Of a stretch of DNA of 64,000 bases, positions 1 through 12,793 are shown piece by piece. The notes under the pieces were generated by a model. That model did not search any database, had not been told where the DNA came from, and saw only the letters and a list, made by a program, of their open reading frames with translations. The first letter of the stretch is position 1. Each line of letters opens with the position of its first letter. The position numbers were made by a program, and so were the translations under genes. The stretch comes from Melastoma dodecandrum (taxonomy: Eukaryota; Streptophyta; Magnoliopsida; Myrtales; Melastomataceae), in assembly GCA_029817715.1 (NCBI GenBank), contig JARUPY010000607.1, positions 3,286,001 to 3,350,000 on the forward strand, read 5' to 3'.

Positions 1-408
1 GGCCATAGTTAACTATGTATTAACTTTGCATTAAATGTTGTTTTCCTATTTTAGGCTTTTTGAAAATGCGCTTCATTCTTCTCCATGGACATAGATTGTC
101 CATTTTTTTGCTAGATTGTTGAGCATTGATGTTTTCATCAATGAGATGATTGGTATATAATTGAAAGATTCTTTCTTGTCATTAACTCGGGAAAAGTCTC
201 ATTTATACTTCTATTCATTATGACTATGATGATGTTGTATGACGCCCACTTTTGCTATGATGCTTGGTAGCTTCAACAACCCTACGTATTGCATGCAATT
301 GTCGCTAATATGAAGGCATGGGCTTTAACAAAATCTTATAAAGTTAGTTGTGTTTCTCATCTTGTTGGTGTGTCTCTTTCTGCTTAACTGTGCGTTATAA
401 AATTTCAG
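1..408 (+). other. Upstream intron sequence of the starch synthase gene, no exon resolved
   Basis: This stretch lies directly before the first recognised starch synthase exon and ends with the acceptor TTTCAG at 403-408. I searched it for the catalytic-domain motifs expected upstream (the CHDWQ-type block and the KVGG-type block) and found none, so those exons should lie left of the window. An AG-flanked stretch near 54-100 has no convincing reading frame. Confidence 0.4.
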
Positions 409-3400
409 GCAAGAGCAGCTCAGTAAATGCGGCCTTGATGGATCAATTTATGCAACGGTTGAGAAGGTGAGATCTGTCTACTGATAGAATGATATTGGCT
501 GTGATGTCTTAATGTGAATCAACTTGAACATCACACCTGGTGGTGCTGCCGTCTGGTCGATCATAAGGTGTGATGACCGCAACGTTCTATTGATGTGACT
601 CTGTTAAACACTGAGCAGTATCAAATTGAACTCATATATTTGTCTATTCTTCTTTGTTTTCAAAGGCAGTAGATGATCGGACAATTGGCCATAACCCTGA
701 GAGGTTAAGCTTGTTGAAAGGGGGGATCGTCTATAGCAATGCAGTGGTGTAAGTAGCCTAGTTCTGTTTTTATTTATTTTTTTATTATTTTGTCCATTCA
801 CTGGAGTGCTCTTGCTGAACCAACTTTAAGGGAAACTTATCATGAATGTTTAAGAAAGTTGAGTTGAAGTTTTTGTGGCATTGAATTTGTTATTTTTCAG
901 GACATTACTTTAAAAGAAACCTTTTGCTCAGTTCCCATTTGCACTTATCTTACAAAACTTTCCCCATATTTTAGCAGCTTTTTCTCTTTAAGAGTTTGTA
1001 CAAATAATATACTTTTGGAATGTCTAACATTGCAAAAACCAGTCATAATGAATAATAAATACCTCATCAATGCTTATTATCTAGTGGTTCAAGAGTTCTT
1101 GCTGCCATTATGGAGCTACACTACTTGAAAAGTGATGGATTCTTGGTAGCCAAGTCAAAATGAAGTAAATGATTTTTAGAAGCTATAATCTCCATGATGC
1201 CTTACAATAATCTGGGAATGAGGCTTGGTCATTTTATTCTCCGGTTGACTTTTTCCCACTTGAATCCTGAAGATCCATCTCGTAGAAGTCTTCTTTAAGC
1301 TTAAAGAGGGATTTTGTTTTGTGTTATAGATTGAACCCATAATATTCACAACATTTCTGAAATCGAACAAGGAGGAGCATAAAAGATATGTTATGTATTC
1401 GGTGTTCCTATCATTTGTTGATGAGTTACATCATTGATATAGTTTTCATGAAAAAAAAAAATTGATGACAATCATCAAATAGAAAACTGTCTTGAATAAT
1501 CCTGAATATTTTTACCCCTGAGTACCCAACTTTGACAGTGACATACCTTGGTCACTCCATGATCTTCAGGACAGTTTCTCCAACCTATCTAAATGAAACA
1601 CTTTGTTCTGGATGGCTAGCAGACACTTTGATGAAAAATCGTGATAAGTGAGTTCTCTCCATTTCTAAATGGATATCTTGTTCTAGTTTTAATACAGTGA
1701 GATTGGACAACCATAATTCATTCCTTCTGTGACATCAAATAGGTATTTTGGCATATTAAACGGTATAGACACTGAAATGTGGAATCCTGCAACTGATGCT
1801 TGCTTACCTGTTAGGTTCAATGGTAATTTTTATTTTCCTCCCATTGCTTTTCTAACTAAATATTTAGATTGCTCTCTCTATGATGTCATTTTCAACAAAC
1901 ATTAGTTTTAGGCTTCACAATAATTTCAGGTCTGAGAGGATTGAAAGTCAGAGTATCCTTCTCTTTTATTAATGTGTGTATAAGAGATAAGTTGTGATAG
2001 GTGCACACTGTTGATGTAACTGGCTAGAAGGGACATATAAAGGTAAAGCACCCAGGGAGAAGTAAGGTGAGAAGTCTATGAGGTGTGCATGTAATGTAAT
2101 CATGATTTGAAAGCTGGTGACTGCATTTGTGGGAGAGCCAGACTGGAAGCTTTAGTTAATTCTTTAGAGTAGGATTGCTCACTAATAATTTATTTTGCAG
2201 CTCAGAAACTTCAAGGCAAGAAATTGTGCAAATGCTATGTCCAGAAGGGGCTTGGCTTGGATTTAGAAGGTGAAGGCCATTCAGATATGCATAGCCTACT
2301 AAATGAAACACAGAGGGTACCACTGGTCATCTGTATTAGCAGACTGGTGGCTCAAAAGGGGCTTCACTTGATTAGGCAGGCAATAAAGCATGTGGAAGAG
2401 CTAGTATGTTCAGAACTATCCTATTTCTCAATCTGCTCTAGTTTACCATTTTACATCTACTGAAACTGATTGAATCATTCTGACTTTTCTTTACTTTCAT
2501 GTTGGCCATTGCGCAACAAAGAACTATTTATACACAAATGTAGGGTTCAAAAGAAGTTTTCTCATATTAAAGAGCATATTGTGTTGAATTGATTTCTTGG
2601 TCATCACATCTTTATGGTTCTGTTTTTATTTTTGTTGGAAAAGGGTTGCTAAGTTGCATATAGACTTTAATTATTCTGCTGCTTCACCAAATATTTCTTT
2701 GTATGTGTTTCTCTAGGGTGGGCAGATGGTTGTGCTTGGAAAAGCTCCCGATAGTCGGGTTGAAAAAGAATTCAATGATCTTGCAGATGTGGTAAGGACT
2801 GGATTTGTATGCTTGAGTAAGCATCGGATTTGAATAGATTACTCTTTGGTACGAAGCATGACCAAGAAACAACTAATTGGATGTAATATTACGTTCTTAG
2901 TTGAAGAAATGTAACTTGATGCCTGTTCTCAAGTAATCAATTATCCTTAGGGTCAGTGTTTGGGTAGAATCTCTTCATAATGTGCTAGTCTGGTGGTAAA
3001 ATTGACTTGAACCTGAGCTTTTTTATTTTCGGAGCTACCTTCACATTTTCTATCTCGTCACAGAACCATAAAAGCTACAGAAAAAGGAAAATTGGATGCT
3101 TGAGTGCATCATGAGATGTTTGAAGCTAGATATGGATTGAAGTACCTTTCCATAGAATGGTGAAAAATCTTTTCATCATTAAGTTTGGTCATGGCTGAAT
3201 TAATTAGTCATAGACAGCTTAGAAAGAAGGCAATTGAGCACAGCAGTACCACACTCTGTCTGCAAAATTATATTTGATGGCTTGATAACTTCTAGAAGAC
3301 AGTCAATTGACATGTGTCAATCTTATCATTCTTTCAGTATAATCAAGGTCATCAGATTCGAATCCTCCTCTTGTACAGGTAACTGGCCTGACAATTATTT

Positions 3401-4767
3401 AGTATGTTTATTGTTCTTTGTATCAGTGTGTGTGTGTGCATCACGAGATTTTAGCTAACCTTGTGATCCTAGGAAGCAGGACAGATTGTTCCCTTTTGTT
3501 GATACTGACTGGTAATTGTGCTATTTATTTTCTATAATATGAAGCGAGGAGCTGTCACACTTGCTCTATGCTGCGGCAGACATGGTTCTTGTCCCTTCCC
3601 TTTATGAACCCTGTGGCCTTGCACAGATGATTGGAATGAGATATGGCGCTGTAAGTATTCAAGAACAAGCACTTTCATTGGTCGGGATTTTTCCTTGTGG
3701 ACCAGCAATATTTTGGAGAGTTTATTATAAATGATTGCAAGATCTGTCTGTTAGTTTATTCAATGTTGTATCAGAGCAACGTCCTGTAATTCTCACCTCG
3801 TAACTTTTTCCTGCAGATACCTGTGGTCCGCAAAACTGGCGGCCTTTCAGACACAGTCTTCGACATAGAAGATGAGTCGAAGAGGGATGTGGCCAATGGG
3901 TATCCATATTAACCGACCTTGTTTCCCAATACATATTTAATGTTCTCTCCCGATCTTCCTTTTTAGTGCTGTTTTCATTGGGATTTACTTGTTGAAGACA
4001 TAGATGTAAAGAAAGTTGAGCTACTTTTTTTTTCTTGCACTAGTTTTTCCCCATCTATTTCGCAGGTTGAAAGAGGAGTTCATATATTACCTAGTCTATC
4101 GACCCATAATAAGTTATGTGGTTGAATTTTCTTTGTTGCCCAGGTTTGTATTCGAAGGAATTGACGAAGGATCCCTAAACTGGGCTCTAGACCGTGCTTT
4201 TACTCATTACAGAGAAAGTAAGCGCTTCGAATTTTGCCAGCTCATGTTCATTGCTTGACTATTCCGCATGTGGTCAGGGGCAGTCTTCTCATATAATCTC
4301 TCTTGTCTTTCAAAAGCAATTGGTCTAGATGAAGTCAGAAGAAATATAAAAGTCTAGTCGGAAGCACTTTAATGTCCCGAATGTTGTTCTAAGTAGATTA
4401 TACAGTTGGTTCTACGTTATCCATGTTGACCCATCATTGTTTTTCGCCATGGCCTTGGCTGGGTAAGTTGGCAACTGGGAGGCAATTCACAATCAAGCAT
4501 TGTCTGATCAATGCAAACTGGAAAGTTTGTTTGAACTGGTTAGCCATAGAATTGAACTTAATGACGGTGGATATCTCTGGGCGGGACTATTATCAACCAA
4601 ATGATCTTGAAGCCTGTCCTTGAAAAATATGAGAATCCAGTGTTATTCATGTGACAGGGCCAGAGGAATGGGCAAAAATGGTGAAGAAGGTGATGGAGAT
4701 TGACAACAGCTGGAATAGAACTGCAGGAAACTACATTGAAGTCTACAATTCAATTCGGGTACAGTAA
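409..4767 (+). CDS. Starch synthase, class IV/V-like, C-terminal eleven exons (5' part outside window)
   Basis: Plastid starch synthases (GT5 family) add glucose from ADP-glucose to alpha-1,4-glucans. Exons with matching GT-AG sites and phases: 409-466, 666-748, 1570-1647, 1743-1822, 2201-2403, 2717-2791, 3338-3378, 3545-3650, 3817-3899, 4144-4217 and 4658-4767 (TAA). They give about 329 residues in one continuous frame. Motifs in order: a TVSPTYLNE-type block followed by YFGILNGID and MWNPATD, the start of the second Rossmann lobe (ISRLVAQKGLHLI), the donor-binding segment PSLYEPCGLAQMIGMRYG, and the KTGGLSDTVFD motif. The short inter-lobe spacing and the tail VMEIDNSW resemble SS4-type enzymes more than SS1-SS3. 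The N-terminal lobe with the first catalytic motif lies outside the window, so I cannot tell SS4 from SS5 or judge activity. No premature stop is visible. It is tail-to-tail with the CemA-like gene. Confidence 0.88.
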
Positions 4768-5547
4768 AGGAAAACAAACTTCAACTGAAGCAAAGCAACC
4801 TTGTTGCACCGTTGTATGCCATATACTGCGAGTAACATCCTCAGAATTCATGTGATGAAACCCCTTTCATTTTCGCGATGACATTTTTGCGTCAGCGACT
4901 TGCAGATCACAAACAGTCTCGTTCATGTTATTGTCATTTTCCCGAGTTCAGCTTCCCTGTTCAGTTGCTGGCTTCACCGGTCAACCTGGTTCACTGTAGC
5001 CGGTCTCAATGCAGTTTTCAAAAAATGCAGTTCTTCCAGCCAAAAGATGCTCCAATGGATTGGTAGAAGAATGATGAGACAAGTCTAAAACGTGAACAGA
5101 CAAGGTTGCGAATCACAGCAACCGAGAAAAGGTTCTCCCTATCGAATTCTTTGCCATGAATTCATCAGAGCATCAACCCAGATGATAAAGACTTTGTATT
5201 ATCCACTCTTGGGTTAATCAGAAGCCTAGTAAGTAGAAATGACCATGATTGATATGTAAGATACCCGTAAGGAGTCATCGCCACATGCTTTACTGCAAAA
5301 ATGGGGAGGATGAATGACAAACAAGGGGATGTAATAATTGTAATGTGAATTATCTTTCTAACTAAAACTAGAAGCAGCTTTAATTTGCTGCCACTGGAGC
5401 ACCAGAGACACCACCTCAAAAATGATACCATTCAGTGCCGCTGCATTTCCCTGAATATATTTGCGACCTTCGGAGACAATCTCGGAAGTAACTTAAACAA
5501 CTACATCAATACAAAAGAGAATGATTAGCGCTTGTTAGACCTATAAG
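4768..5547. other. Intergenic / 3' UTR sequence between convergent genes
   Basis: About 780 bases separate the stop codons of the starch synthase gene (+) and the CemA-like gene (-). I see no convincing exon or transposon end. Both 3' UTRs probably lie here. Confidence 0.5.
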
Positions 5548-6100
5548 CTAATTCGTGGCACTGATTTGGAGACCGAAGAAGGATTTGTACCCATGTTTCA
5601 CGCAGGCATCCATAACTACAGGGTCAAAACAGATGAAAATAGTAATAGCGGACTGATCGATTTGTAGTCCGTAATGCTCCACAATCACCTCTAGAAGGGT
5701 CTGCCAACCAGATTCGGAGTGATACCTGTGTGTGTGTGCAAAGTTCAAAAGTTAGGGATGTGCGGTCTATTCTGCTAAGGGAAGTGCAGATGGCTCACCC
5801 CAAGAAAATATCTGTAATAAGTATGATAAGAAATGCTTTTCCGGAATCCGAAACATTGTTTATGATTTTGTAGCCTGTAAATTTCAGCAGTGCAACCTGT
5901 ATAAACAAAATTACAATGAAAAAAGACCACATAGCGTGATGGTGACTTCACATTACAATGAGAAATAGAGGAAGACACACTGCACCTTATTTTGGTTTAA
6001 GTACAGAAGAAGTAACAAGGATATCCCAAACACCGTATCCGACCAGATATTCGCAAATGCTTTGCGATTTTCAAGTCTCCACTCCTCTCGCAACTCCAAC
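5548..6100 (-). CDS. CemA-like plastid envelope protein (DLDG1 type), last three exons
   Basis: The CemA family includes the chloroplast-encoded envelope protein and nuclear homologues such as Arabidopsis DLDG1 (At4g31040), linked to plastid proton and ion homeostasis. Three minus-strand exons join in phase with GT-AG sites: 6100-5986, 5896-5799 and 5725-5548 (TAG). They encode about 130 residues. The first reads LELREEWRLENRKAFANIWS then DTVFGISLLLLLY, a membrane segment. The second gives the conserved KIINNVSDSGKAFLIILITD block. The last gives the hallmark YHSESGWQTLLEVIVEHYGL plus a final hydrophobic helix and VMDACVK. No stop or frameshift occurs inside these exons. The exons expected upstream are not found in the 700 bases before the gypsy-type sequence, nor recognisably beyond the copia element. 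The gene may be split by a very long TE-filled intron or be 5'-truncated. Confidence 0.85.
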
Positions 6101-6106
6101 CTGTAG

Positions 6107-6791
6107 ACCAAAGGAAATGACACAAGGATAATAATAAGACTTGCGTCCCACTTTCTTCCATGACTATTGCCTTCTTCTTCTTGTATTTATCATCCAATCC
6201 CTACAACACTTGAACATATATGCAGCAGCTTTATGCTTCGTTTTCTAATAAATACAAGAAGAAGTTGAAGGACTTCAGAGTAAAAAGAGAAAATAAATAT
6301 TAAAAGGAAGGGACTTAATTGAATTGAGGAGAGAAGATGAAGGAGTTATAAGAAGAAATGTATAAAGACAGAAAAGTATAAAAAGAAAGAGATAACCCAC
6401 AGGAGGGAGCTCGGTGATTAGTTAGAAGAAGACAGACGAAGGAAGAGTTCGGGAAAAGCAGGAAGGAGAGGCTGATGGTTTGAGAAGGTCGGAGACGAAG
6501 AAGGTTGATCTTGCATCGTCGTGAGCGAGTGAGACCTTCTATGAGTTGAATTGGCATAAGCATTTTCTGTTAATGGAGGAATAGTCGCGAGTAGCTAGAA
6601 TCCTTGTGGATGCGATAGTGGAGGATTATAAAATTGGTTGAATTCTGGTAAATGTGAACTATAATGCAATATATGAATTTGATGAACTGAAGGTGTTCAA
6701 TTGAATGCCATAGTGAAGGTGATTTCCAATTAGTATTGTTGTTGTTGGAAGGTTGGCAAATTAATTGTGTAGAAAGGTAATCCACGCTTCA
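6107..6791 (+). mobile_element. Putative LTR of a Ty3-gypsy-type retrotransposon fragment
   Basis: The stretch ends in CTTCA two bases before a textbook initiator-tRNA-Met primer binding site at 6794-6805. TATA-like motifs occur near 6358-6385, as expected for an LTR promoter. The left LTR edge cannot be placed, because no second LTR is visible in the window, so the start given here is only the end of the neighbouring CemA-like splice site. No gene exon is seen in it. Confidence 0.4.
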
Positions 6792-6793
6792 AG

Positions 6794-6805
6794 TGGTATC
6801 AGAGC
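6794..6805 (+). other. Retrotransposon primer binding site (tRNA-iMet type)
   Basis: TGGTATCAGAGC matches the 3' end complement of plant initiator tRNA-Met used by most plant LTR retrotransposons. It sits two bases after the putative LTR end and just before a gag-like reading frame. Confidence 0.75.
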
Positions 6806-6807
6806 TA

Positions 6808-7116
6808 ATTTGCTCTTGGATTGCGATAATAAAGGCGATTTCAGATGGAACTCGATCAAAGACGGCCGCATCAGAGATGAAATCGGTGGTTGCGAAGTTT
6901 CAGGATGTAATGAAGTGGTTTGATGGGTTAGAATCAAGATTAACATCGATAGAGAGTCAATTGTTGAATTCTATGAGTAAACAGTCTTTGAATGTGGATG
7001 AAGGAAGTGAAATGATGGACAAGAGGAGGAGAAGAAATGAAATTAGGGAATTGGGGTGTAAAGAAATGAAATTAGGGAATGGGGGTGTTCGTGGGTATGG
7101 GGTGTCGGATGTGTAA
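6808..7116 (+). pseudogene. Gypsy-type gag N-terminal fragment
   Basis: Directly after the primer binding site the frame reads through SDGTRSKTA, a start typical of plant gypsy gag proteins, followed by a predicted coiled-coil segment with heptad-like spacing (FQDVMKWFDGLESRLTSIES). It ends at a stop at 7114-7116. The rest of gag and all of pol are absent. The copia element begins 44 bases later, and the sequence on its far side (from 15270) does not continue into recognisable gag. Confidence 0.55.
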
Positions 7117-7159
7117 GTAGAGTGGTGGTATGCGATTCCCTCCGGCTTGTGGAGCCGGT

Positions 7160-8817
7160 TGGAGGGTTTCCACCGGGCGCAGCGGAAGCTCGTTTCAATA
7201 AATACTGTTCGAAATACAGTCCCGGATCTATGTGATACGTATAAATCGAATAATAACGTTAAACAAAACACATACCTTGTTGTATTGGATGCGAGCTTTA
7301 AGAGTCCCAAACGTGACTCCTCTAGAAGTATCCACGCACACGTGACACGAAAACTCGAATTCCTTCGGTGCTAGCCTTCGGAATTCTTTCAACTATTTTC
7401 TTTCGGAAGCCCTTTGGCGAAAACCCACCTTCCCCTCTGGGGCCGAATTTTTCTAATTGTGTTTTCTCTCTATCTGTCCCCTTTTTTTAATTCAATCACA
7501 CGGACAAGCTTTTATATTGTGGGTTTTCTTAACCCAACAGATACCGCCATTGTCAAATCAGATGCATTAAATAATTTCCTTTTAATTGCCAAATTGCACG
7601 TACTAAAACTAGCTCATCCACGTAGCCATGCTACAATTTGGTTTGGATATGTCAAATAGGCTTAGCCACGTAACTTGTAAAAATAATAATAAAATGATAT
7701 ATATTAATATAATATAATATAATATAATAATAATTAATTATTATAATTATATTATATTAATTATTATAATTATATTATATTAATTATTATAATTATATTA
7801 TTATAACCTACAACTTGGACATATTTAATCAACTTAAATCCAACACTAGGATTTATTGCTTCCGAATATTTCAGAATAAATTTGTAATCCAACAAATTCT
7901 AATTCTGGAAATTTATACTTTTAATTCTAATTACCATTGAATAATTAATGTCCGTGTCCACGTGCTTTTGCGTGCGACCCTCTAGGTTCTATATACGAAG
8001 GCAATGTATATCCATACACAGACTGAGGTAACCGTCTAGCAACAGTTTTCAGCCACCCAACGTAATAGAATATTGGTCATGAACCAAAACCGCTATGAAC
8101 CGATTTCTGTGTAATTCAATCTCTTCATCTCACCGACATCCTGATTAATTCAGTGCAATATGTGTCATCACTGAATTAATCATTTTACTTGATTTCTGAG
8201 ATATAATAGATTTTAACTTGAATGATAAACATTCCTCCACGGCCGTGTGTTTAAAATCACTAATATCTCAATCAAGAGGCCAGGATGCCAACTCTCTAAT
8301 CCAAGAGAGCGATGAATCCCATATTGACTCAACACTATCATCTCTACGCTTCGCTGCACACCCAATAACCGTATTACTCACAATCCGATTAAAGATTGCT
8401 TTTAACGGCATCAAAGTGAACAACTCCACGCATAGAATAAATGGAGGTTTCAAGTCAGGAGATCAGTTACACTCGTTCAACAAGAGAAGTGACCAATGAC
8501 GCTTAATATGTGGTATTCTCTATAAATGGGTCGTGTCCAGTGTACCCTAAACTTAGGCACCCCCGAGTATCACTTGAACATGCATCCCTTGGTCTAACTC
8601 GACCTAAGTTATACTCGGCGTTGATCTATTTATGTCCCATCTAAACATCTATCCGATCAAGGACAATTTTAGATTGATAAATAATCAATCTATGGGACTT
8701 TACCGTAAAGTTAATTACGAGCAGAAAAGTAATTAATAAACAGTAAATACTTGCCTTTATTAACAACTATTCACATCTATTACAAAGTATCTTGGCACAT
8801 ACGTGCACATACTAACA
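7160..8817 (-). repeat. 3' LTR of the copia element (left LTR)
   Basis: It is 1,658 bp long and collinear with 13676-15269, with scattered single-base differences. Its extra length is mainly an expanded AT-rich tract at about 7690-7800, made of repeats of a TATTAATTATTATAATTATA-type unit. The right LTR has only one such unit at about 14212-14253. Small open frames inside both LTRs are not taken as genes. Confidence 0.95.
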
Positions 8818-8831
8818 ATCTCCCACTTGCA

Positions 8832-11800
8832 CTATTGCCAAGCACTATGAACTCTCAGTCCTAGGCCCCTCACATGGGACTCATGTTTCTGCTGAGGTAA
8901 GGCCTTAGTGAGTGGATCTGCGATATTCTCGCTAGTGTCTACTTTACTTACCAACACATCACCCCTCTGAACTATTTCTCTGAGGATGTGATATTTCCGC
9001 AGTACATGCTTAGATCGCTGGTGAGACCTTGGTTCCTTTGCCTGTGCTATGGCAGCATTGTTGTCACAGTATAGTAGTATTGGACCATGACTACTAGGAA
9101 CCACTTCAAGTTCTGTCATAAAATTCTTGATCCAAACAGCTTCTTTTAACGCTTCTGAAGCTGCTATGTACTCGGACTCTGCTGTAGAATCCGCAACTGT
9201 TTCTTGCTTTGAACTTTTCCAGCAAACAGCTGCTCCATTTAGACAAAATACGTAACCCAGCTGCGATTTCAGATCGTCACGATCTGTCTGGAAATTGGCG
9301 TGAGTATATCCTCTGACAACCAATTCCTCATCGCCTCCATAGACCAAGAACATATCTTTTGTTCTTCTTAGATACTTGAGGATAGTTTTGACTGCTGTCC
9401 AATGACCCTCTCCAGGATCACCCTGATATCTACTTGTCATGCTCAAAGCATACGATACATCAGGTCTTGTACATATCATGGCATACATAATGGATCCAAT
9501 AGCCGAAGCATATGGTATCTTACCCATTCTCTTTCTCTCCTCTAGTGTCTGTGGACACATCGCCTTGGAGAGTTGTATACCATGTGACATAGGCAAGAAT
9601 CCTCTCTTGGAATCTTGCATATTGAATCTCTTTAGTACTTTGTCAATATATGTACTTTGACTTAACCCTAGTAGTCTTCTTTGTCTATCTCGGTATATTC
9701 TAATACCCAAGATATAAGTCGCTTCCCCAAGATCCTTCATTGCAAAACACTTATTCAGCCAATCTTTAGTAGATTCTAGGCTAAACTTATCATTTCCAAC
9801 AAGAAGTATATCGTCAACATACAGTACTAGGAGGACAATACTGCTCCCACTAACCTTCTTGTAAACGCAAGGTTCATCTGGATACTTGATGAAGCCAAAA
9901 TCCTTGACCGCTTCATCAAATCTTATGTTCCAGCTCCGAGAAGCTTGCTTTATTCCATAAATGGATCTCTTCAGCTTACATACTTTATCTGTATTCTCGG
10001 ACGTTATAAAACCAGGAGGTTGTACCATGTCTTCCTCCTCTAGCCTTCCGTTTAAAAAGCAGTTTTAACGTCCATTTGCCAGATCTCGTAATCCTTGTAA
10101 GCTACAATAGCAAGTAAAATCCGAATAGACTTCAGCATTGCAACTGGCGAAAATGTTTCATCATAGTCGATCCCTTGACGTTGAGTGAAACCTTTTGCCA
10201 CTAGCCTTGCTTTAAAGGTATTAACATTCCCATCCATGTCGATCTTCTTCTTGAAGACCCACTTGCATCCAATAGGTTTTATCCTAATTGGTACATCTAC
10301 TAGCTCCCAAACTTGGTTGGTATACATGGAGTCCATTTCGGAATTCATAGCATCTAGCCATTTCTCGGAATCTATTGAAGCAACTGCTTCATCATAAGTC
10401 AACGGTTCGCCGTTCTCGACGAGTAGTACATCCTCATGTTGTGTTATAATCCACCCATATCTCTCGGGTTCTCGATGTACTCTCGTAGACTTACGTATAT
10501 CTTGTGTTTCTTGAACATGTTCTGGTAATGGAGTCACTTGTACTTGTGGTACTATCTCCATATCAAACTGCTCATTTTCCAACTTGTCTGTAGTGTCTGA
10601 AATTTCTTCCAGACTTATTTTACTCCCACTACCCCTTTTAGAAATAAACTCTCTTTCTAAAAAGGTAGCATATCGAGCAATAATAACTTTGTGCTCACTT
10701 GGAAGATAAAAATAATATCCCTTTGTTTCTTTGGGATAACCTACAAACATACACTTGATGGATCTTGCTACAAGCTTATCAGAACTATCGTTCTTCACAT
10801 AAGCATCGCAACCCCATACTTTGAGATAAGACAGGTTTGGTTTCTTCCCAAACCATAACTCATATGGTGTCTTATCTGCAGCCTTGGTTGGAACTCGGTT
10901 AAGCATGTATGCTGCCGTTTCTAAGGCATAGCCCCAAAATGATAATGGAAGACTTGCATGACTCATCATTGATCTAACCATATCCATGAGTGTGCGATTT
11001 CTCCTTTCTGAAACACCATTCCACTCTGGCGTTCCAGGAGGTGTAAGTTGTGAAATTATGCCACACTCCTTGAGGTAATCAATGAATTCTTGACTAAGAT
11101 ACTCGCCCCTTCGATCACTTCGAAAGATCTTAATCTTCTTGTCAAGTTGATTTTCTACTTCATTCTTAAACTCCTTAAATTTTTCAAGAGTTTCTGATTT
11201 TTGCCGCATTAAATAGATATATCCATATCTGCTAAAATCATCAGTAAAAGTCACGAAGTAGATATAAGCTCCTCTGGCCTGAACTGACAATGGTCCACAC
11301 ACATCACTGTGTATGAGTTCTAGCAGTTCATTCGCTCTTTCTCCAATCTTGGAAAAAGGCTTCTTGGTCATCTTTCCTTGTAAACAAGCTTTGCATGTAT
11401 CTATGGATTCTAATTCAAATGAATCCAAATACCCATCATTGAGTAATTTAGCAATACGCTTTTCGTTTATATGACCAAGTCTACAATGCCAAAGGTAAGT
11501 TGGGTTTGAGTCACACAATTTCTGTTTCTTATTTTCGATGCAATGTACCGGCTCATGTAAGTTTAAAATATACAAACCATTGTTTAAAGATCCTTATCCA
11601 TAGAAAACATCATCTAGATAAAAGGAACACATCTTGTCCTTAAATTCAAAAACAAAACCCTTGGTGTCTAAACTGGACACCGAGATGATGTTCTTAGAAA
11701 AACTTGGAACATAACAACAGTTTTCTAGTTTCAAAACAAGTCCACTGGGCAAACTTAGTTTATAAATCCCTACAGCTAATACAGCTACTCTTGCTCCATT

Positions 11801-12793
11801 AGCCACTCGTAGGTCCATCTCGCCTTTGGACAACCGTCTGCATTCACTTAGTCCCTGTTGGTCCACACAGATATGAGAACTACATCCTGAATCTAGGACC
11901 CATGAGGATGAAACAAAAAAATTACATTCAATCATAAAAATACCTGAAGCACCTGCCCCACTAGTATTTTTCTTTTGAAAAAGGTAGCAATTCTTCTTCC
12001 AGTGGCCTTTCTTGCCACAGTGAAAGCATATAGCTTCCTTTTCATCATATTGGGGAATCTGTTGGCCTTTCTTCAGCTTGGGCTTTTGGCCCGGGTAAGC
12101 AGACATCTTTAATTTCTTGACCTTGGGGTTGAACTTCCCTTTGCTCATTCTCTTGTTGGTATTTCTCACCGACATTGCATTAGAAACAGTCTTCTGTTTC
12201 ATGTCTTTCTCTGCTGTCTTGAGCATGGTCAACAGATCGGCAAGACTCTTCTCCATGTTGTTCATATTGAAGTTCATCACGAACGGAGCAAACGATGGAG
12301 GCAGGGAACACAAAATGGCATCAACAGCCAAATGAGTATCCATCTTGGAGCCCAAACTTGCGAGCTTCTCTATGTACCCTATCATTTTGAGTACATGAGG
12401 CCCGACAGGGTTCCCTTCCTGCAATTTCATTCCAAAAAACGCTCGAGATATTTCAAATCTCTCAGTTCGGGCACTTTCTTCGAAGAGCTCGCGTAAATGG
12501 ATATCAATATCCCTAGCGCTCATATTCTCATGCTGCTTCTGCAACTCTGGAGACATCGCAGATAACATGAGACATTGCACGTCAATAGCATCTTCCACAT
12601 ATTGATCATAAATGATCCGATCTGTTTCAGAAGTATCTGCTATAGGCACAGCTGGTGGCTCAGAATCTAGTACATGAAACTTTCTTTATTGTTTCAGTAC
12701 AATCTTGAGCTTACGATACCAGTCCAGGTAGTTTGGTCCTTGGAGGATATTTTCTTTCTCCAAAATACTTCGCAGCGATAGGTTAGTCGACAT
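8832..12793 (-). pseudogene. Copia Gag-Pol polyprotein, disabled by two stops and one frameshift
   Basis: The start ATG is 12793-12791, in a leader reading MSTNLSLRSILEKENIL. Going down in coordinates: a gag capsid region; a CCHC zinc knuckle (CFHCGKKGHWKKNC) near 12030-11990; the protease active site DSG near 11890; the integrase HHCC finger near 11490-11380 and DDE core to about 10950; RT with YVDDILLVG near 9820; and RNase H with CDNNAAIA and the ADPLTKAL end near 8890. Breaks: TAA at 12686-12688, TAA at 11594-11596, and a one-base loss in a T run near 10050 just inside the RT region. Everything between the breaks is clean coding sequence. This makes retrotransposition of this copy by its own proteins unlikely. 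Confidence 0.93.

Noticed and set aside
8218..8499. 93-codon frame repeated at 14666-14947
   Set aside because: Both copies lie inside the two LTRs of the copia element; the duplication is explained by the LTRs and there is no known protein motif.
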